Both the position numbers and the translations under genes were made by a program. This document shows positions 18,350 to 28,081 of a DNA stretch of 64,000 bases, in pieces (the first letter of the stretch is position 1; each line of letters starts with the position of its first letter). The notes under the pieces are model-generated. The model had not been told where the DNA came from, did no database searches, and worked only from the letters and a program-made list of their open reading frames with translations. This DNA comes from Lacipirellula limnantheis. Lineage in GTDB: Bacteria > Planctomycetota > Planctomycetia > Pirellulales > Lacipirellulaceae. The stretch is taken from assembly GCF_007746075.1 (NCBI RefSeq), contig NZ_CP036339.1:2056885-2120884 (forward strand), in the 5' to 3' direction.

Positions 18350-19414
18350 TCACTCCGCCCCGCGCCCCGTCGACTTTCGCACAATCAAATCCGCCCCCAC
18401 CTTGATCGTCGTCGGCGGGCTGTCGTACATCTCCCCGTCGAGCCGGTCGAGAATCAACTGCGCCGCCCGCCGCCCGATCTCCCGCGGCCGCTGCCGCATC
18501 GTCGTCAGTGCCGGCCGCATGTTCGCCGCGAAGTCGAGGTCGGCGAACCCCACCACCGACAATTCTCGCGGAATCTCAATCCCCAGTTCCGCCGCCGCTT
18601 CATAGAGGTACAGCGCCTCATGGTCGGTTACCGCGAACACGGCCGTCGGCCGCGGCGATTGCGTGAGGATCTCGCGCGCGATTTCTAGGCCGTCGGTACC
18701 CCAGGCGTTCAACCGCCAGCTCTTCACCGGCGCGCCGCCGAGATCTTCCACCGCTTGCTCAAAACACTCGCGCCGTCGCACGGCCCACGCCTGCCACGCC
18801 GCTTCGCGCGACGACAGGCAGGCAATCTGCTTGTGACCCAAGCTGATGAGATGCTCCGCCACCGCCCGCGCGCTCGCCGCTTCGTCTGTCTCAATCGAGT
18901 CGGCGATTTGATCCTCAGAATATTCGTGATCGATCACCGCCACCGGGACCTTGCGTTCGATCAGCTCGCGAAAATGATCGTAGTAGGCCACGGCGAACGA
19001 CGGCCACAAAATCAGCCCGTCGACGCGGCGATCGAGCAGGCGACTGATTTGCTTGAACCCCTCGTCCTCATCCTTCTCGAAGTGCGGCATCTCCTGGCAG
19101 TCGCCGACCCACACGGTGATCGGCAGGTAGTCTGCCTGGGCGAGCACCATATGGATTCCCGCCAGCACGTCGACCCAGAATGAATCAAACGGCGGAATCA
19201 TCACGCCGATGGTGCGCGTCCGGCCAGTCTGCATGCCGCTGACGAGCAGGTTGCGCCGCCAACCGAGTTCGCGGGCCGCCTCCAGCACGCGGTCGCACGT
19301 CTCCTCGCCAAACCGTTGTCGCTCGCCTCGCAAAATGCGCGAAGCCGCACTCAGCGAGACGTTCGCCTTCGCCGCCACATCCTTTAGCCGCGGAACCTGC
19401 GAAGAACTTGCCAT
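18350..19414 (-). CDS. LacI-family transcriptional regulator
   Basis: The 354-residue protein has an N-terminal LacI helix-turn-helix at residues 9-28 (RLKDVAAKANVSLSAASRIL) with a hinge helix near 50-60, followed by a periplasmic-binding-protein-like sensor domain (TIGVMIPPFDSFWVDVLAG through PRELSVVGFADLDFA). Length is normal. It is transcribed away from the GH130 gene, with a shared 507-base intergenic region that holds a palindromic operator candidate. By position it most likely represses or activates the GH130/symporter genes in response to a mannose-type sugar. The ligand is inferred from context only. Confidence 0.92.
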   Translation of the reverse strand: MASSSQVPRLKDVAAKANVSLSAASRILRGERQRFGEETCDRVLEAARELGWRRNLLVSGMQTGRTRTIGVMIPPFDSFWVDVLAGIHMVLAQADYLPITVWVGDCQEMPHFEKDEDEGFKQISRLLDRRVDGLILWPSFAVAYYDHFRELIERKVPVAVIDHEYSEDQIADSIETDEAASARAVAEHLISLGHKQIACLSSREAAWQAWAVRRRECFEQAVEDLGGAPVKSWRLNAWGTDGLEIAREILTQSPRPTAVFAVTDHEALYLYEAAAELGIEIPRELSVVGFADLDFAANMRPALTTMRQRPREIGRRAAQLILDRLDGEMYDSPPTTIKVGADLIVRKSTGRGAE

Positions 19415-19921
19415 GTCTCATTTCCCCTCCCTCAAAGGGAAGGGCCAGGGGAGGGATACTCGATCGATCCGTCGGCGAGGAATGGCCATCTAGCGCAAAG
19501 CGGCGGAGCTAGCCCTCTACGAACGACTAGACTCTTCGCTCTGGTCAGAATGACAGGTTTCGACGCCGATGCGCACATCCACGTTGGCGCGAGTTACCTC
19601 GCCACATTGGCCGATCATCGCACAACTACTTGCCAACTAGCGTCGCTGTTCCCCCACTCCATGCCGATCCAGATTCTACTATCTCGACCGCCCGCGCTAG
19701 CATCAATCGCCCCTAAATCCCCGGTTCCGATTTTTCCGCTGTTAAACTAGTTGAACGTTCTCGCGAGGCTAGTTAGACTCGATTTGACGCGGCGACGATG
19801 CCGCTGGACGCCGGTCGGCTCGGCAAGTGGGGCATTGCGTTGGGGGCCCATGCCACCCGACGCCGTTGCCGAGCCCTCGGGCAGCCCCCTCCGGACTTCT
19901 CTTCCACAGGATTTGCCTCGG
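19415..19921. other. regulatory intergenic region between the LacI and GH130 genes
   Basis: About 500 bases without a supported gene. Close to the LacI gene is a G/C-rich inverted segment around 19421-19457. The middle has a few short readings without homology. Close to the GH130 side is an extended -10 element followed by a palindrome (separate entry). Confidence 0.5.
19738..19760 (+). promoter_or_regulatory. extended -10 promoter with overlapping LacI-type operator
   Basis: TGTTAAACT (about 19739-19747) fits an extended -10 box. The predicted transcript start, near 19754, falls inside GAACGTTC (19753-19760), an eight-base palindrome with the central CG typical of LacI-family operators. An operator over the start site would allow repression of the GH130 gene. 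There is no clear -35 box, and the leader would be about 170 bases. Confidence 0.35.
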
Positions 19922-20986
19922 ATGCCAGACCAACTGACTCCCGCCGGCGCCACCGCGCTCGCCTCCAGCAAAACCACGGGCCCCGCGCGCGGCAAGCTCG
20001 CCGCCTCGCCCGCCGCCATTCCGTGGCAAGAACGTCCCGCCGGCGTGAAAGACGTCGTCTGGCGTCACTCGGCCAACCCGGTGATCGGCCGCCGCCCCCT
20101 CCCCGACGTGCTTGGCATCTACAACAGCGCCGTCGTTCCCTTCGGCGATGGCTTCGCCGCCGTCTTCCGCCTGGAGGATCGCACCCGTTTTCCCCGCCTC
20201 CACATGGGCTGGAGCGACGATGGCCTCCAATGGCACATCGAGCCCAAGCCGATCGTGTTCGACAACCGCCCCGGCGACGGCGATGAGATCTCCGACTACG
20301 CCTACGACCCTCGCGTCGTGAAGCTCGAAGACAAGTATTACATCACCTGGTGCGGCGGCACGAACGGCCCGACGATCAGCGTCGCCACGACGACCGACTT
20401 CCAGCGGTTCACCCGCCTCGACAACGCCTTCCTCCCCCACAACCGCAACGGCGTGCTGTTTCCCCGGCGGATCGACGGCAAGTACTTCATGCTGAGCCGT
20501 CCCAGCGACAATGGCCACACCCCGTTCGGCGACATCTACATCAGCCAAAGCCCCGACATGATTCACTGGGGCCGTCACCGCAAGGTGATGGGCCGCGGCG
20601 GCGACGAACACGGCCTCTGGTGGCAGCGCACCAAAATTGGCGCCGGCCCCGTTCCGATCGAAACCGACGACGGCTGGCTAATGATCTATCACGGCGTCCT
20701 CGATACCTGCAACGGCTTCGTCTACCACATGGGCGCCGCGATCCTCGATCTCGACGAACCGTGGAAAGTCGCTTACCGCTGCAAGAACATCCTGTTGGCG
20801 CCAGAAGCCGACTACGAGGTCTTCGGCCACGTTCCGAACGTCGTTTTCCCGGTCGCCGCACTGTGCGACCAGGAGCAGGATCGTTTGGCCGTCTACTACG
20901 GAGCCGCCGATACGGTGACCTGTCTTTGCTACTCGCGGCTAAGCGAGCTGATCAGCTACATTAAGGACAACTCGCTGGTCTTCTAG
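19922..20986 (+). CDS. GH130 glycoside phosphorylase, probably acting on beta-1,4-mannooligosaccharides
   Basis: This 354-residue cytoplasmic enzyme has the five-bladed propeller pattern of GH130: IYNSAVVPFGDGFAAVFR, LHMGWSDDGLQW, DPRVVKLEDKYYITWCGG, NRNGVLFPRRIDGKYFMLSRPSD, and KIGAGPVPIETDDGWLMIYHG. The conserved Asp in the SDYAYDPRV block is the expected catalytic acid. Such enzymes split mannosides with phosphate, giving mannose 1-phosphate. The start at 19922 (MPDQLTPAG) was preferred to 19751, whose extra residues are low-complexity and span the operator candidate. It is divergent from the LacI gene and precedes a sodium:solute symporter by about 150 bases. The subfamily choice rests on motif similarity. 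Confidence 0.9.
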   Translation: MPDQLTPAGATALASSKTTGPARGKLAASPAAIPWQERPAGVKDVVWRHSANPVIGRRPLPDVLGIYNSAVVPFGDGFAAVFRLEDRTRFPRLHMGWSDDGLQWHIEPKPIVFDNRPGDGDEISDYAYDPRVVKLEDKYYITWCGGTNGPTISVATTTDFQRFTRLDNAFLPHNRNGVLFPRRIDGKYFMLSRPSDNGHTPFGDIYISQSPDMIHWGRHRKVMGRGGDEHGLWWQRTKIGAGPVPIETDDGWLMIYHGVLDTCNGFVYHMGAAILDLDEPWKVAYRCKNILLAPEADYEVFGHVPNVVFPVAALCDQEQDRLAVYYGAADTVTCLCYSRLSELISYIKDNSLVF

Positions 20987-20997
20987 CGGCGCGTTTG

Positions 20998-21082
20998 CAG
21001 CCCCGGGCTCGGCCCGGGGGTAGGTTTGGAGCACGTACAGCGTAGCGTTGGGGCGACGTGACCCCCGGCCGGAGGCCGGGCT
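20998..21082. repeat. pair of GC-rich hairpins between the GH130 gene and the symporter
   Basis: CCCCGGGC-TC-GGCCCGGGG (about 21001-21020) and CCCGGCC-GGA-GGCCGGG (about 21064-21080) are each self-complementary. They also pair with one another through AGCC...GGGGGT and ACCCCC...GGCT ends. The element could end or attenuate transcription from the GH130 gene into the symporter, or be a dispersed repeat. Confidence 0.5.
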
Positions 21083-21138
21083 GATATAACAGCCATTCGG
21101 CAACCTCATCGTACGAATTCCCCAGAAGGGCCGCGCCG

Positions 21139-23061
21139 GTGCGCCTTCAACTCCTCGACATTTCCATCCTGCTCGCCTACTTCGTCGCCACGATCCTGAT
21201 CGGACTCTGGGTCTCGCGCCGCGGCAGCAAGGATCTCGACTCCTACTTCCTCGGCGGCAAGTCGCTCCCTTGGTACGTCCTCGGCGTTTCCGATGCCTCG
21301 GGAATGTTCGACATCAGCGGCACGATGGTGATGGTCTTCTGGCTTTTTGTCTACGGACTGAAGAGCATCTGGCTCCCCTTCGTGTGGCCGGTGTTCAACC
21401 AGGTCTTCCTGATGATGTTCCTCAGCGCCTGGCTGCGTCGTTCCAACGTCCTCACGGGCGCCGAGTGGATCCAGTTTCGCTTCGGCCGCGGCACGGGCGC
21501 CAATCTCGCCCATCTCAGCGTCGTGCTGTTTGCCGTGCTGAACGTCATCGGCATGCTCGCGTACGCCTTCAAGGGGATCGGCAAGTTCGCTGAGCGGATG
21601 CTCCCTTGGAACCTGCAGACGATGCTCGCCGACGCGGCCCCGGCGCTCTTCTCCGCCGATCCAGCGTCAACGCTCAACAACGAGAACCTCTACGCGCTCA
21701 TCATCCTGCTCCTCACCTCGCTCTACGCGATCAAGGGGGGTATGGTCAGCGTCGTCATCACTGAGGTCATGCAGTTCTTCGTCCTGACGATCACTTCCGT
21801 CATCATCGGCATCACGGCGATGTATAAAGTCTCGCCGGAGATGATCCGCCAGGCCGTCCCCGAGGGCTGGTACAGCCCTTTCTTCGGCCGCACGCTCGGC
21901 CTCGACTGGAGCAGCCTGCTCGAACAGGCGAACGTCGTCATTCGCGAGGATGGCAATGAGCTCTTCGCCATTGCCTTCGGGTTGATGTTCTTCAAGGGCG
22001 TCCTCGCCAGCCTCGCCGGCCCGGCCCCAAACTACGACATGCAGCGCATCCTCGCCACCCGCACGCCGCGCGAAGCCTGCCTCATGAACGGCATGGTCAA
22101 TCTCGTGCTCTACTTCCCTCGCTACATGATGATCACCGGCATCACCGTGCTGGCGATTGCGTTTTCGATGGAAGAGATGCGCACCCTCAAGGCCGACCAG
22201 TTCGAGGAGCTGCTGCCGATCGTCCTTTCCCGCCACATTCCCACCGGCGTCGTCGGCTTGCTGCTCGCCGGACTTATGGCGGCGTTCATGTCGAACTTTG
22301 CCGCTACCCTCAACGCGGCGCCAGCCTACATCGTCAACGACGTCTACAAACGCTTCATGAATCCCGACTGCACGCCGCGTCGCGCCGTCGCCCTGAGCCG
22401 GCTCGCCTCGATGGCGGTCCTCGCCATCGGCATCGCCTTCGGCATGCTCACCACCCGCATCACCGGCGTCATGATGTGGATCGTCGGCGCCCTCTACACC
22501 GGCTACGTCATGGCCAACGTCCTAAAGTGGTATTGGTGGCGCTTCAACGGCTACGGCTATTTCTGGGGAATGGTCAGCGGCATCGGCGCGGCGATGATCG
22601 CCTCGGAGGTCGCCGCCCAGCCTGCCGTCAAGGCGTGGTTCATCGAGCACATCGGCAACATGAATTCCCTCTACCTCATCCCGCCGATTCTGCTCGCCTC
22701 GGCGATCGGCTGCCTCGCCGGCACGCTCCTGACTCCCCCGGAAGACGAGGAGACGCTCCTTACCTTCTACGTGAAAACTCGCCCCTGGGGCGCCTGGGGA
22801 CCCATCCGCGAACAGGCGATCGCGACCATCCCCGGCTTCCAGCCAAACCACGACTTCCGCGTGAACATGTTCAACGTTGCCATCGGCATCGTCTGGCAGC
22901 TCTGCCTGACGGCGCTGCCGATCTACGTCGTCCTCCAGCAGTGGGATTGGGCAATTCCGATGGCGCTGACGCTGGTCGTGTCCAGCGTCGTGTTAAAATT
23001 CACCTGGTACGACCGCTTGGAACCAGATCCGCCTCCTTCGCTGACTCCCAGTCTCCGCTAG
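21139..23061 (+). CDS. sodium:solute symporter (SSS family)
   Basis: The 640-residue inner-membrane transporter has about 13-14 helices. The early part (LAYFVATILIGLWVSRR, DLDSYFLGGKSLPWYVLGVSDASGMFDISG) carries the SSS signature, and the region LLAGLMAAFMSNFAATLNAAPAYIVNDVY corresponds to the sodium-binding core. A GTG at 21139 is the start. The C-terminal 100 residues include a cytoplasmic loop (PPEDEETLLTFYVKTRPWG) before the last helices. Placed after the GH130 gene, it probably imports mannose, mannobiose or a related sugar with sodium. The substrate is inferred. Confidence 0.92.
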   Translation: MRLQLLDISILLAYFVATILIGLWVSRRGSKDLDSYFLGGKSLPWYVLGVSDASGMFDISGTMVMVFWLFVYGLKSIWLPFVWPVFNQVFLMMFLSAWLRRSNVLTGAEWIQFRFGRGTGANLAHLSVVLFAVLNVIGMLAYAFKGIGKFAERMLPWNLQTMLADAAPALFSADPASTLNNENLYALIILLLTSLYAIKGGMVSVVITEVMQFFVLTITSVIIGITAMYKVSPEMIRQAVPEGWYSPFFGRTLGLDWSSLLEQANVVIREDGNELFAIAFGLMFFKGVLASLAGPAPNYDMQRILATRTPREACLMNGMVNLVLYFPRYMMITGITVLAIAFSMEEMRTLKADQFEELLPIVLSRHIPTGVVGLLLAGLMAAFMSNFAATLNAAPAYIVNDVYKRFMNPDCTPRRAVALSRLASMAVLAIGIAFGMLTTRITGVMMWIVGALYTGYVMANVLKWYWWRFNGYGYFWGMVSGIGAAMIASEVAAQPAVKAWFIEHIGNMNSLYLIPPILLASAIGCLAGTLLTPPEDEETLLTFYVKTRPWGAWGPIREQAIATIPGFQPNHDFRVNMFNVAIGIVWQLCLTALPIYVVLQQWDWAIPMALTLVVSSVVLKFTWYDRLEPDPPPSLTPSLR

Positions 23062-23575
23062 GGAGCGGGGCCTGGGGGCACAGAACTACCAACCTTTGCC
23101 ACAGCGAGCGGAACGTCCTCTCGCCGCGAGTATTTCGCCTCAAAGATTCAATGGCCGCGCCGCACCGCGGTCCGGGGCGATTCCACCATCCCCACCGACG
23201 TCGAGGGCCGCCCGGTCCCGGCTATCAACCACTCGTCTTCCGGCAATTTCGCGCTAGAATGCCTCCGACGCTTTTCACGATTGACTGTGCGCAAACTACC
23301 GCGGCGCCCCTCTGAAGTCATTGTCCTTACAGGAATTTCACAAGTTGCCTTCGCCAGTTTCACGATTCGTAGGTACACTGCGCTCGAGGTGCGACGTTGA
23401 ACGATTCGGGCCCGATCCCCTCGAATTCCGAGGGAAGCTCCGCCAGCCGCGACGCCCCGCTTGAAGGGCGCTACCCGCGTCGACCCCTTTTCTTGTGACT
23501 GCGTATATCATTCAATTGCGCGGCGAGACGCGCCGAACTGTTCGGCGCAGCGAGCCGCATTGAGGGAACAGAACG
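23062..23575. other. intergenic region upstream of the first DUF1559 gene
   Basis: About 510 bases with no supported gene. GC content drops toward the right end. There is no convincing hairpin; the only clear signal is the ribosome binding site GAGGGAAC shortly before the next ATG. Confidence 0.4.
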
Positions 23576-24688
23576 ATGCCGACGCGTTGCCAGATTTCCG
23601 TTTCGCCTGCTCACCCCGCCGCCGCGCCGGCGCCGCGACGGGCACGAGGTGCGTTCACCCTGGTCGAGCTGCTGGTCGTGATCGCCATCATCGGCGTGCT
23701 GGTCGCCCTGCTGCTCCCCGCGGTGCAAGCCGCCCGCGAAGCGGCTCGTCGTTCGCAGTGCGTCAACAACCTCAAGCAGATCGGACTTGCTGCGCAGAAC
23801 TATCACTCCGCCAACAATAAGTTCCCGTGGGGAGTCGTCCTGCAAGAAGGTTCGATGTGGTCGCTCTATCTAGCCCCCTATATGGAGCAGCAGTCGATTC
23901 GCAATCTGGTGACGCTCAATAAGTTCAAGATTCGCAACGGCGAATTCAGTCAGGACAACGATAATTGTAATTGGGCCTATCCGACTCCTTACACCACGGA
24001 ACAAATCCAGGCCTTGCCCAGCTTCGCGGATTACAAGAACCTGATTGCCTGCGAGACGCAGGTCCCCGTCTTTCAATGTCCCTCCGCAGGCTATCGCGGG
24101 GGACAATTCGACAAGTCGGCGGATTGGGTCGTCATGAAACGCCAGCCTTGTTCGTATATTGGCAACGCATCCGGCCTCGCGACCGACCAAAACGGCATTG
24201 GGGAACCAAATCCAGCCCAAAATGCACACAAGAAAATGCGAGCACTCGATGGCGTCCTCTTCACCTACAGTGAAATTGGCATGAAGCACATTATCGACGG
24301 TTCATCCAACACGATGCTCGTCGGCGAAACGTTTCATGACTACGAAGCCGTGGAGCAAAGTGCAGGCAAAGCCGAGTCGGGACTCGGCAACCGTCAAGAT
24401 CATTGGTACTTCGGCAGCGACGACATCGATACCGGCGACGGTTCCGACCCGTCCGAAGGGGTAGGGTCGACTGGCGTTCCCATGAATCAGCAGAATCTTG
24501 GCCCGAATCAGTGTGCGGCGCCGGCCACTCCCGAGTGCCGCAAGCTACAGCTCTCTTTCGGCAGCGTCCACCCCGGCGGCATGAATGCCGTCAATTGCGA
24601 TGGGTCAGTTGCCTATATCAACGAAGACGTCGACGCCGTTCCATGGAGCGCCTTGGGAACTCGTGATTCCCAAGTAACGATCAAGTAA
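23576..24688 (+). CDS. DUF1559 prepilin-like surface protein
   Basis: This is a 370-residue protein of the large planctomycete DUF1559 family. The N-terminus holds a type IV prepilin-like signal: a basic leader, [20 protein letters not shown], then the near-invariant [14 protein letters not shown]. The C-terminus holds the H-x9-DG motif ([12 protein letters not shown]) followed by a short tail. The middle is a variable beta-rich domain with several cysteines. A good ribosome binding site (GAGGGAAC) precedes the ATG. It is followed 44 bases later by a small lipoprotein gene, an arrangement repeated at 31324-32900. The role is probably in surface structures; the exact function of the family is not known. 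Confidence 0.93.
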   Translation: MPTRCQISVSPAHPAAAPAPRRARGAFTLVELLVVIAIIGVLVALLLPAVQAAREAARRSQCVNNLKQIGLAAQNYHSANNKFPWGVVLQEGSMWSLYLAPYMEQQSIRNLVTLNKFKIRNGEFSQDNDNCNWAYPTPYTTEQIQALPSFADYKNLIACETQVPVFQCPSAGYRGGQFDKSADWVVMKRQPCSYIGNASGLATDQNGIGEPNPAQNAHKKMRALDGVLFTYSEIGMKHIIDGSSNTMLVGETFHDYEAVEQSAGKAESGLGNRQDHWYFGSDDIDTGDGSDPSEGVGSTGVPMNQQNLGPNQCAAPATPECRKLQLSFGSVHPGGMNAVNCDGSVAYINEDVDAVPWSALGTRDSQVTIK

Positions 24689-24732
24689 ATCAAGGGATCC
24701 ACGCTCTTTTTTGCTCGTTCCCTGGGGACTGG

Positions 24733-25146
24733 ATGTTGAAGATGGCTCGTCTGTTCGTGCTTGGACTTCGTGACTCCGCGTGCTGCGCGTTGTTCATCTC
24801 CGTCGTCGGGGCCGCCCTGTGCGGTTGCGGTGAGAAGGAGAACGCGGCCCCGCCGGCCGCGACCTATTTCCTGGATGCGCAGCAAGCCCTCGCCAAGGGC
24901 GACAATGCTGCCGCGCTCGCCGCGTTGCAAGCGTCGATCGATGCCGATCCGAATTCCTATGCCTACATGGAACGGATCAAGATCAACGGCAAACAAGGCA
25001 GCGACGCCGCCGTCGAAGAAGATATTCAGGCGCTCGTGAAGCTCGATCCTGAAAATCGGGACGTCGCTTGGATCCGACAAGAAATGAAAAAGCCTGCGGC
25101 GGAGCGGTTCGGTCCAGGATCGACGCCACCAAGTTCGAGGAAGTAG
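24733..25146 (+). CDS. small lipoprotein with a TPR-like region
   Basis: The 137-residue protein has a lipoprotein signal ending in ALCGC, with the lipidated cysteine at residue 32. The mature part has one or two helix pairs of TPR type (FLDAQQALAKGDNAAALAALQASIDADPNS, then AAVEEDIQALVKLDPENRDVAWIRQEM). The in-frame ATG at 24742 is an alternative start. It follows the DUF1559 gene closely and is likely co-expressed with it. Confidence 0.78.
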   Translation: MLKMARLFVLGLRDSACCALFISVVGAALCGCGEKENAAPPAATYFLDAQQALAKGDNAAALAALQASIDADPNSYAYMERIKINGKQGSDAAVEEDIQALVKLDPENRDVAWIRQEMKKPAAERFGPGSTPPSSRK

Positions 25147-25237
25147 CCCGGACCGAGCTGGCACGTAAGAACGCCTCGCCGCGCGTCGCGATGGGACGGG
25201 CCGTCGCGCACCCGCTAGCGTCGCTGGGGCCACTTCC

Positions 25238-25666
25238 ATGACCGACAACTGGCTCGTCTGGGCCCTCCTCTCAGCCGCCTTCGCGGCCGCCACCGCCATC
25301 CTCTCCAAGCTCGGCTTGCGCAACGTCGACCCCGACGCGGCCCAGCTCGCTCGCACCCTGGTGGTGGTCGCCGCCCTCGGCGTCGCGATCCTCGTCGCCG
25401 GCAAGACGCAAGCCTTCGCGGAGTTCACGCGGCAGTCGTGGCTCTTCCTCGTCCTTGCGGGGCTAGCCACGGCCGCCTCTTGGGCCTGCTACTTTCGCGC
25501 GCTGCAGGCTGGCGACGCCGCCCGCGTCGCCGCGGTCGACAAGCTGAGCGTCGTCATGGTCGCCCTCTTCGCCGTCGTCGCCCTCAGCGAACGCCTCAGC
25601 CCCCTCGGCTGGCTCGGCGTTGCCTTCGCCGGCACAGGGGCCGTGCTGCTCAGCATCGCCAAGTGA
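25238..25666 (+). CDS. EamA-domain (DMT superfamily) membrane protein
   Basis: This 142-residue protein holds a single EamA unit of about five helices, half the size of the usual ten-helix transporter: WALLSAAFAAATAILSKLGL, LVVVAALGVAILVAG, WLFLVLAGLATAASWACYFRAL, VVMVALFAVVALSERL, WLGVAFAGTGAVLLS. The motif ALQAGDAARVAAVDKLSVV is typical of the family. Single-unit members are thought to form dimers. The substrate is unknown, and its role in the carbohydrate region is unclear. Confidence 0.88.
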   Translation: MTDNWLVWALLSAAFAAATAILSKLGLRNVDPDAAQLARTLVVVAALGVAILVAGKTQAFAEFTRQSWLFLVLAGLATAASWACYFRALQAGDAARVAAVDKLSVVMVALFAVVALSERLSPLGWLGVAFAGTGAVLLSIAK

Positions 25667-26132
25667 TCCGCTGCCCAGCGGGCCACCCTCAGACCTGAAC
25701 GCTTTTCTGCTGTCGCGACATGTCGCACGACGCCGCTACTTTGCATCTCTGCGCCTCTGCGAGAGATCTGTGTGAACGCCTGAGACCAGCAAAAAATCTC
25801 GCAACTTAGCTACAGATTTTGGCCACCCCCCTCGCTAGGATCGAACAGGTGCAGGCGGCCTTGTCGAATCACCGCTACGCCAGCGCTCAAGCGAGCCGGG
25901 GCGTCCCGCCCCCGACGACCTGATCCCATCGATCAGCCCGACAAATTGTCCAAAGTTGTGACCATGCGTTCGCGTTTTGTCCAAATTGTCATGACAATTG
26001 AAAGCACCAAATCCGCACGAGAAATAGCAACGAAACTTCATGCGACCGACCACGTATTGCCATCGACGCTCAACTTGTCCTCCGTGACAAAACGATCGGC
26101 AGCGACGTAGACGCCAACGGCGAACATTCATC
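25667..26132. other. intergenic region with repeats and operator-like palindromes
   Basis: No gene is supported. Overlapping palindromes TGTCGCGACA and GCGACATGTCGC lie at 25711-25726. A fragment of the dispersed repeat family (CTCTGCGCCTCTGCGAGAG) is near 25745-25765. The AT-richer part 25935-26095 holds the operator-like sites described separately. Confidence 0.5.
25941..26090 (+). promoter_or_regulatory. cluster of AATTGTC half-sites upstream of the mannanase gene
   Basis: A perfect 16-base palindrome, AATTGTCATGACAATT, lies at 25984-25999. Related half-sites occur at 25941 (ACAAATTGTC), 25953 (AAAGTTGT) and 25976 (TTTTGTCC), and a spaced pair TTGTC-N6-GACAA at 26075-26090. The cluster ends some 40 bases before the GH5-like start at 26133 and is the most AT-rich piece of the area. 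It looks like the binding site of a dimeric regulator. Confidence 0.5.
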
Positions 26133-28037
26133 ATGCGACTTCCAATCATCACACTGGCGCTCCTCATGCTGGCCTGTTGGCCGGCTGCGACCGCGCGCGG
26201 CGAACTTCAAGGTTTCATCACCGCGCGGGGCGACCAGCTGTACGACGGCGGCAAACCGTTCCGCTTTATCTCCTTCAACATCCCCAATCTCCAGCTCATT
26301 GAAGACAACTTTGCCGCCGGAGCCAAAACGGCCTGGGCCTGGCCCGACGAGTTCGAACTCAACGATGCGCTCTCGTCCGTCCGGCAAATGGGCGGCACGG
26401 TCGCGCGGACGTACGTCCTCAGCGTTCGCCGCGAGGGGTCCGACATGGGCGACCACGTCTACGTCCGCGGGCCCGGCGAGTTCAACGAAGAAGCGTTCCG
26501 CTCGCTCGACCTCGCGCTCGCAGCGGCGAACCGGCACGGCGTGCGGCTCATCATCCCGCTGGTCGACAACTGGAAATGGCAGGGCGGCATCGGCGAATAT
26601 GCGGCGTTCCGCGGCAAGCCGCCCGAGGCGTTTTGGACCGACGAGCAGGTGATCGCCGACTTCGAGGCGACGGTGCGGCACGTCTTGACCCGCGTCAACT
26701 CTCGCACCGGCGTCGCGTACCGCGACGATCCGGCGATCCTCGGCTGGGAGACCGGGAACGAACTCGACGCCCCGCCGGCGTGGACCGCTCGTATCGCGAA
26801 ACTCATCAAGTCGCTCGATCCGAACCACTTGGTCATCGACGGCTACTCGCTCCACGGCGTCCGCGAGGAGTCGCTCGCCGACCCCAACATCGACGTCGTG
26901 ACGACGCATCACTACCCCAACGTCGGCAAGGGCGAATACATCCAGCCAATTCGCGAGGCCCGCGCCAAAAGTCGCGGTCGCAAACCTTACTTCGTCGGCG
27001 AGTTCGGGTTCATCCCGCCGGAGGAGGTCGGCGCGGTGTTCGACGAAGTGATCAGTAACGGTACAAGCGGAGCGCTTCTTTGGAGCTTGCGGTTCCATCA
27101 TCGCGACGGCGGCTTTTATTGGCATTCGGAGCCTTCCGGCCTGGCGCTCTACAAAGCATATCACTGGCCCGGCTTCGACAATGGCGCGGCCTACGGCGAG
27201 CGCGAGGTCTTGCAACTGACGCGGCGGAAGGCATACCAGATCCGCGGCGAGGAACTGCCGCCGATGGAAGTTCCGGCCCCGCCGCGGCTGGTGCCCATCA
27301 CCGACCCGGCGGCAATCAGCTGGCAAGGCTCAGCGGGCGCGTCGAGCTATACCGTCCAACGCTCGGGCGATCCGACCGGACCTTGGTCGACATTGGCGGA
27401 CGGCATCGACGATGCGGCGATTCAATACCGACCGCTGTTCAGCGACGCCTCGGCGGAACCTGGACGGCGTTACTTTTACCGCGTGACCGCGAACAACGCG
27501 GCGGGCGCGTCGGCCCCGTCCGAAGTGGTCGGGCCAGTGACGGCGGAGTGCGTGACGCTGGTCGATGCATGCCGCGATCTCTCCCAGGTCCATCATGCCG
27601 CCGGCGACGTAAAACCGACGACCGGCGACGATCGCCGCCGCCGTGAAGATCAGCAGCGGATCCGCATCCCGGCCGGCGGATCGGTGACCTACCGCGTAGA
27701 GTCCCCCCTCGATTCGTTCGACGCCGAGCTGTTTCTCGTCGATGACGCGGCCGACGGAGCGGCGGCCGTCGACGTTGCCGTCTCCAGCGACGGCGTCGCG
27801 TTCTCGCCGCTACGGGCGAGTGCGAGACTTGTTGATGGCCATCAAGTTGACGCCGACTACGGCTACCTGCCTCGCCTCCGGCTCGCCGCGAGCGAGATTC
27901 CCGATGATACGCATTACCTCCGGCTTACCCCCCGTCAGGTGGTCGAGCTGTCGCATCTCATGCTGCGCGGGGGGAGAGTCTCGGCCTCTGTCCGGGACGT
28001 TTCAGACGCGGGCGTAAAAAAACGCGGTGAGAGGTGA
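26133..28037 (+). CDS. secreted GH5-like glycoside hydrolase (probable beta-mannanase) with fibronectin-type module
   Basis: The 634-residue protein begins with a signal peptide (about residues 1-22). The catalytic barrel covers about residues 25-385. The acid/base candidate is Glu210 in GWETGNEL and the nucleophile candidate Glu290 in YFVGEFGF, the spacing expected for GH5 enzymes. The pattern KPFRFISFNIPNLQ and DNWKWQGGIGEYAAF resembles the GH5 mannanase branch. A fibronectin-III-like module follows (about 395-480, PAAISWQGSAGASSYTVQRS), then a beta-rich domain (about 510-610) that may bind carbohydrate. No PEP-CTERM or dockerin is present, unlike the GH26 enzyme nearby. With GH26 and GH130 it suggests mannan use. 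Confidence 0.85.
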   Translation: MRLPIITLALLMLACWPAATARGELQGFITARGDQLYDGGKPFRFISFNIPNLQLIEDNFAAGAKTAWAWPDEFELNDALSSVRQMGGTVARTYVLSVRREGSDMGDHVYVRGPGEFNEEAFRSLDLALAAANRHGVRLIIPLVDNWKWQGGIGEYAAFRGKPPEAFWTDEQVIADFEATVRHVLTRVNSRTGVAYRDDPAILGWETGNELDAPPAWTARIAKLIKSLDPNHLVIDGYSLHGVREESLADPNIDVVTTHHYPNVGKGEYIQPIREARAKSRGRKPYFVGEFGFIPPEEVGAVFDEVISNGTSGALLWSLRFHHRDGGFYWHSEPSGLALYKAYHWPGFDNGAAYGEREVLQLTRRKAYQIRGEELPPMEVPAPPRLVPITDPAAISWQGSAGASSYTVQRSGDPTGPWSTLADGIDDAAIQYRPLFSDASAEPGRRYFYRVTANNAAGASAPSEVVGPVTAECVTLVDACRDLSQVHHAAGDVKPTTGDDRRRREDQQRIRIPAGGSVTYRVESPLDSFDAELFLVDDAADGAAAVDVAVSSDGVAFSPLRASARLVDGHQVDADYGYLPRLRLAASEIPDDTHYLRLTPRQVVELSHLMLRGGRVSASVRDVSDAGVKKRGER

Positions 28038-28081
28038 AAAATGGTGGACATCGCTGGCGATCCTGACTATCATGCCGTTGT

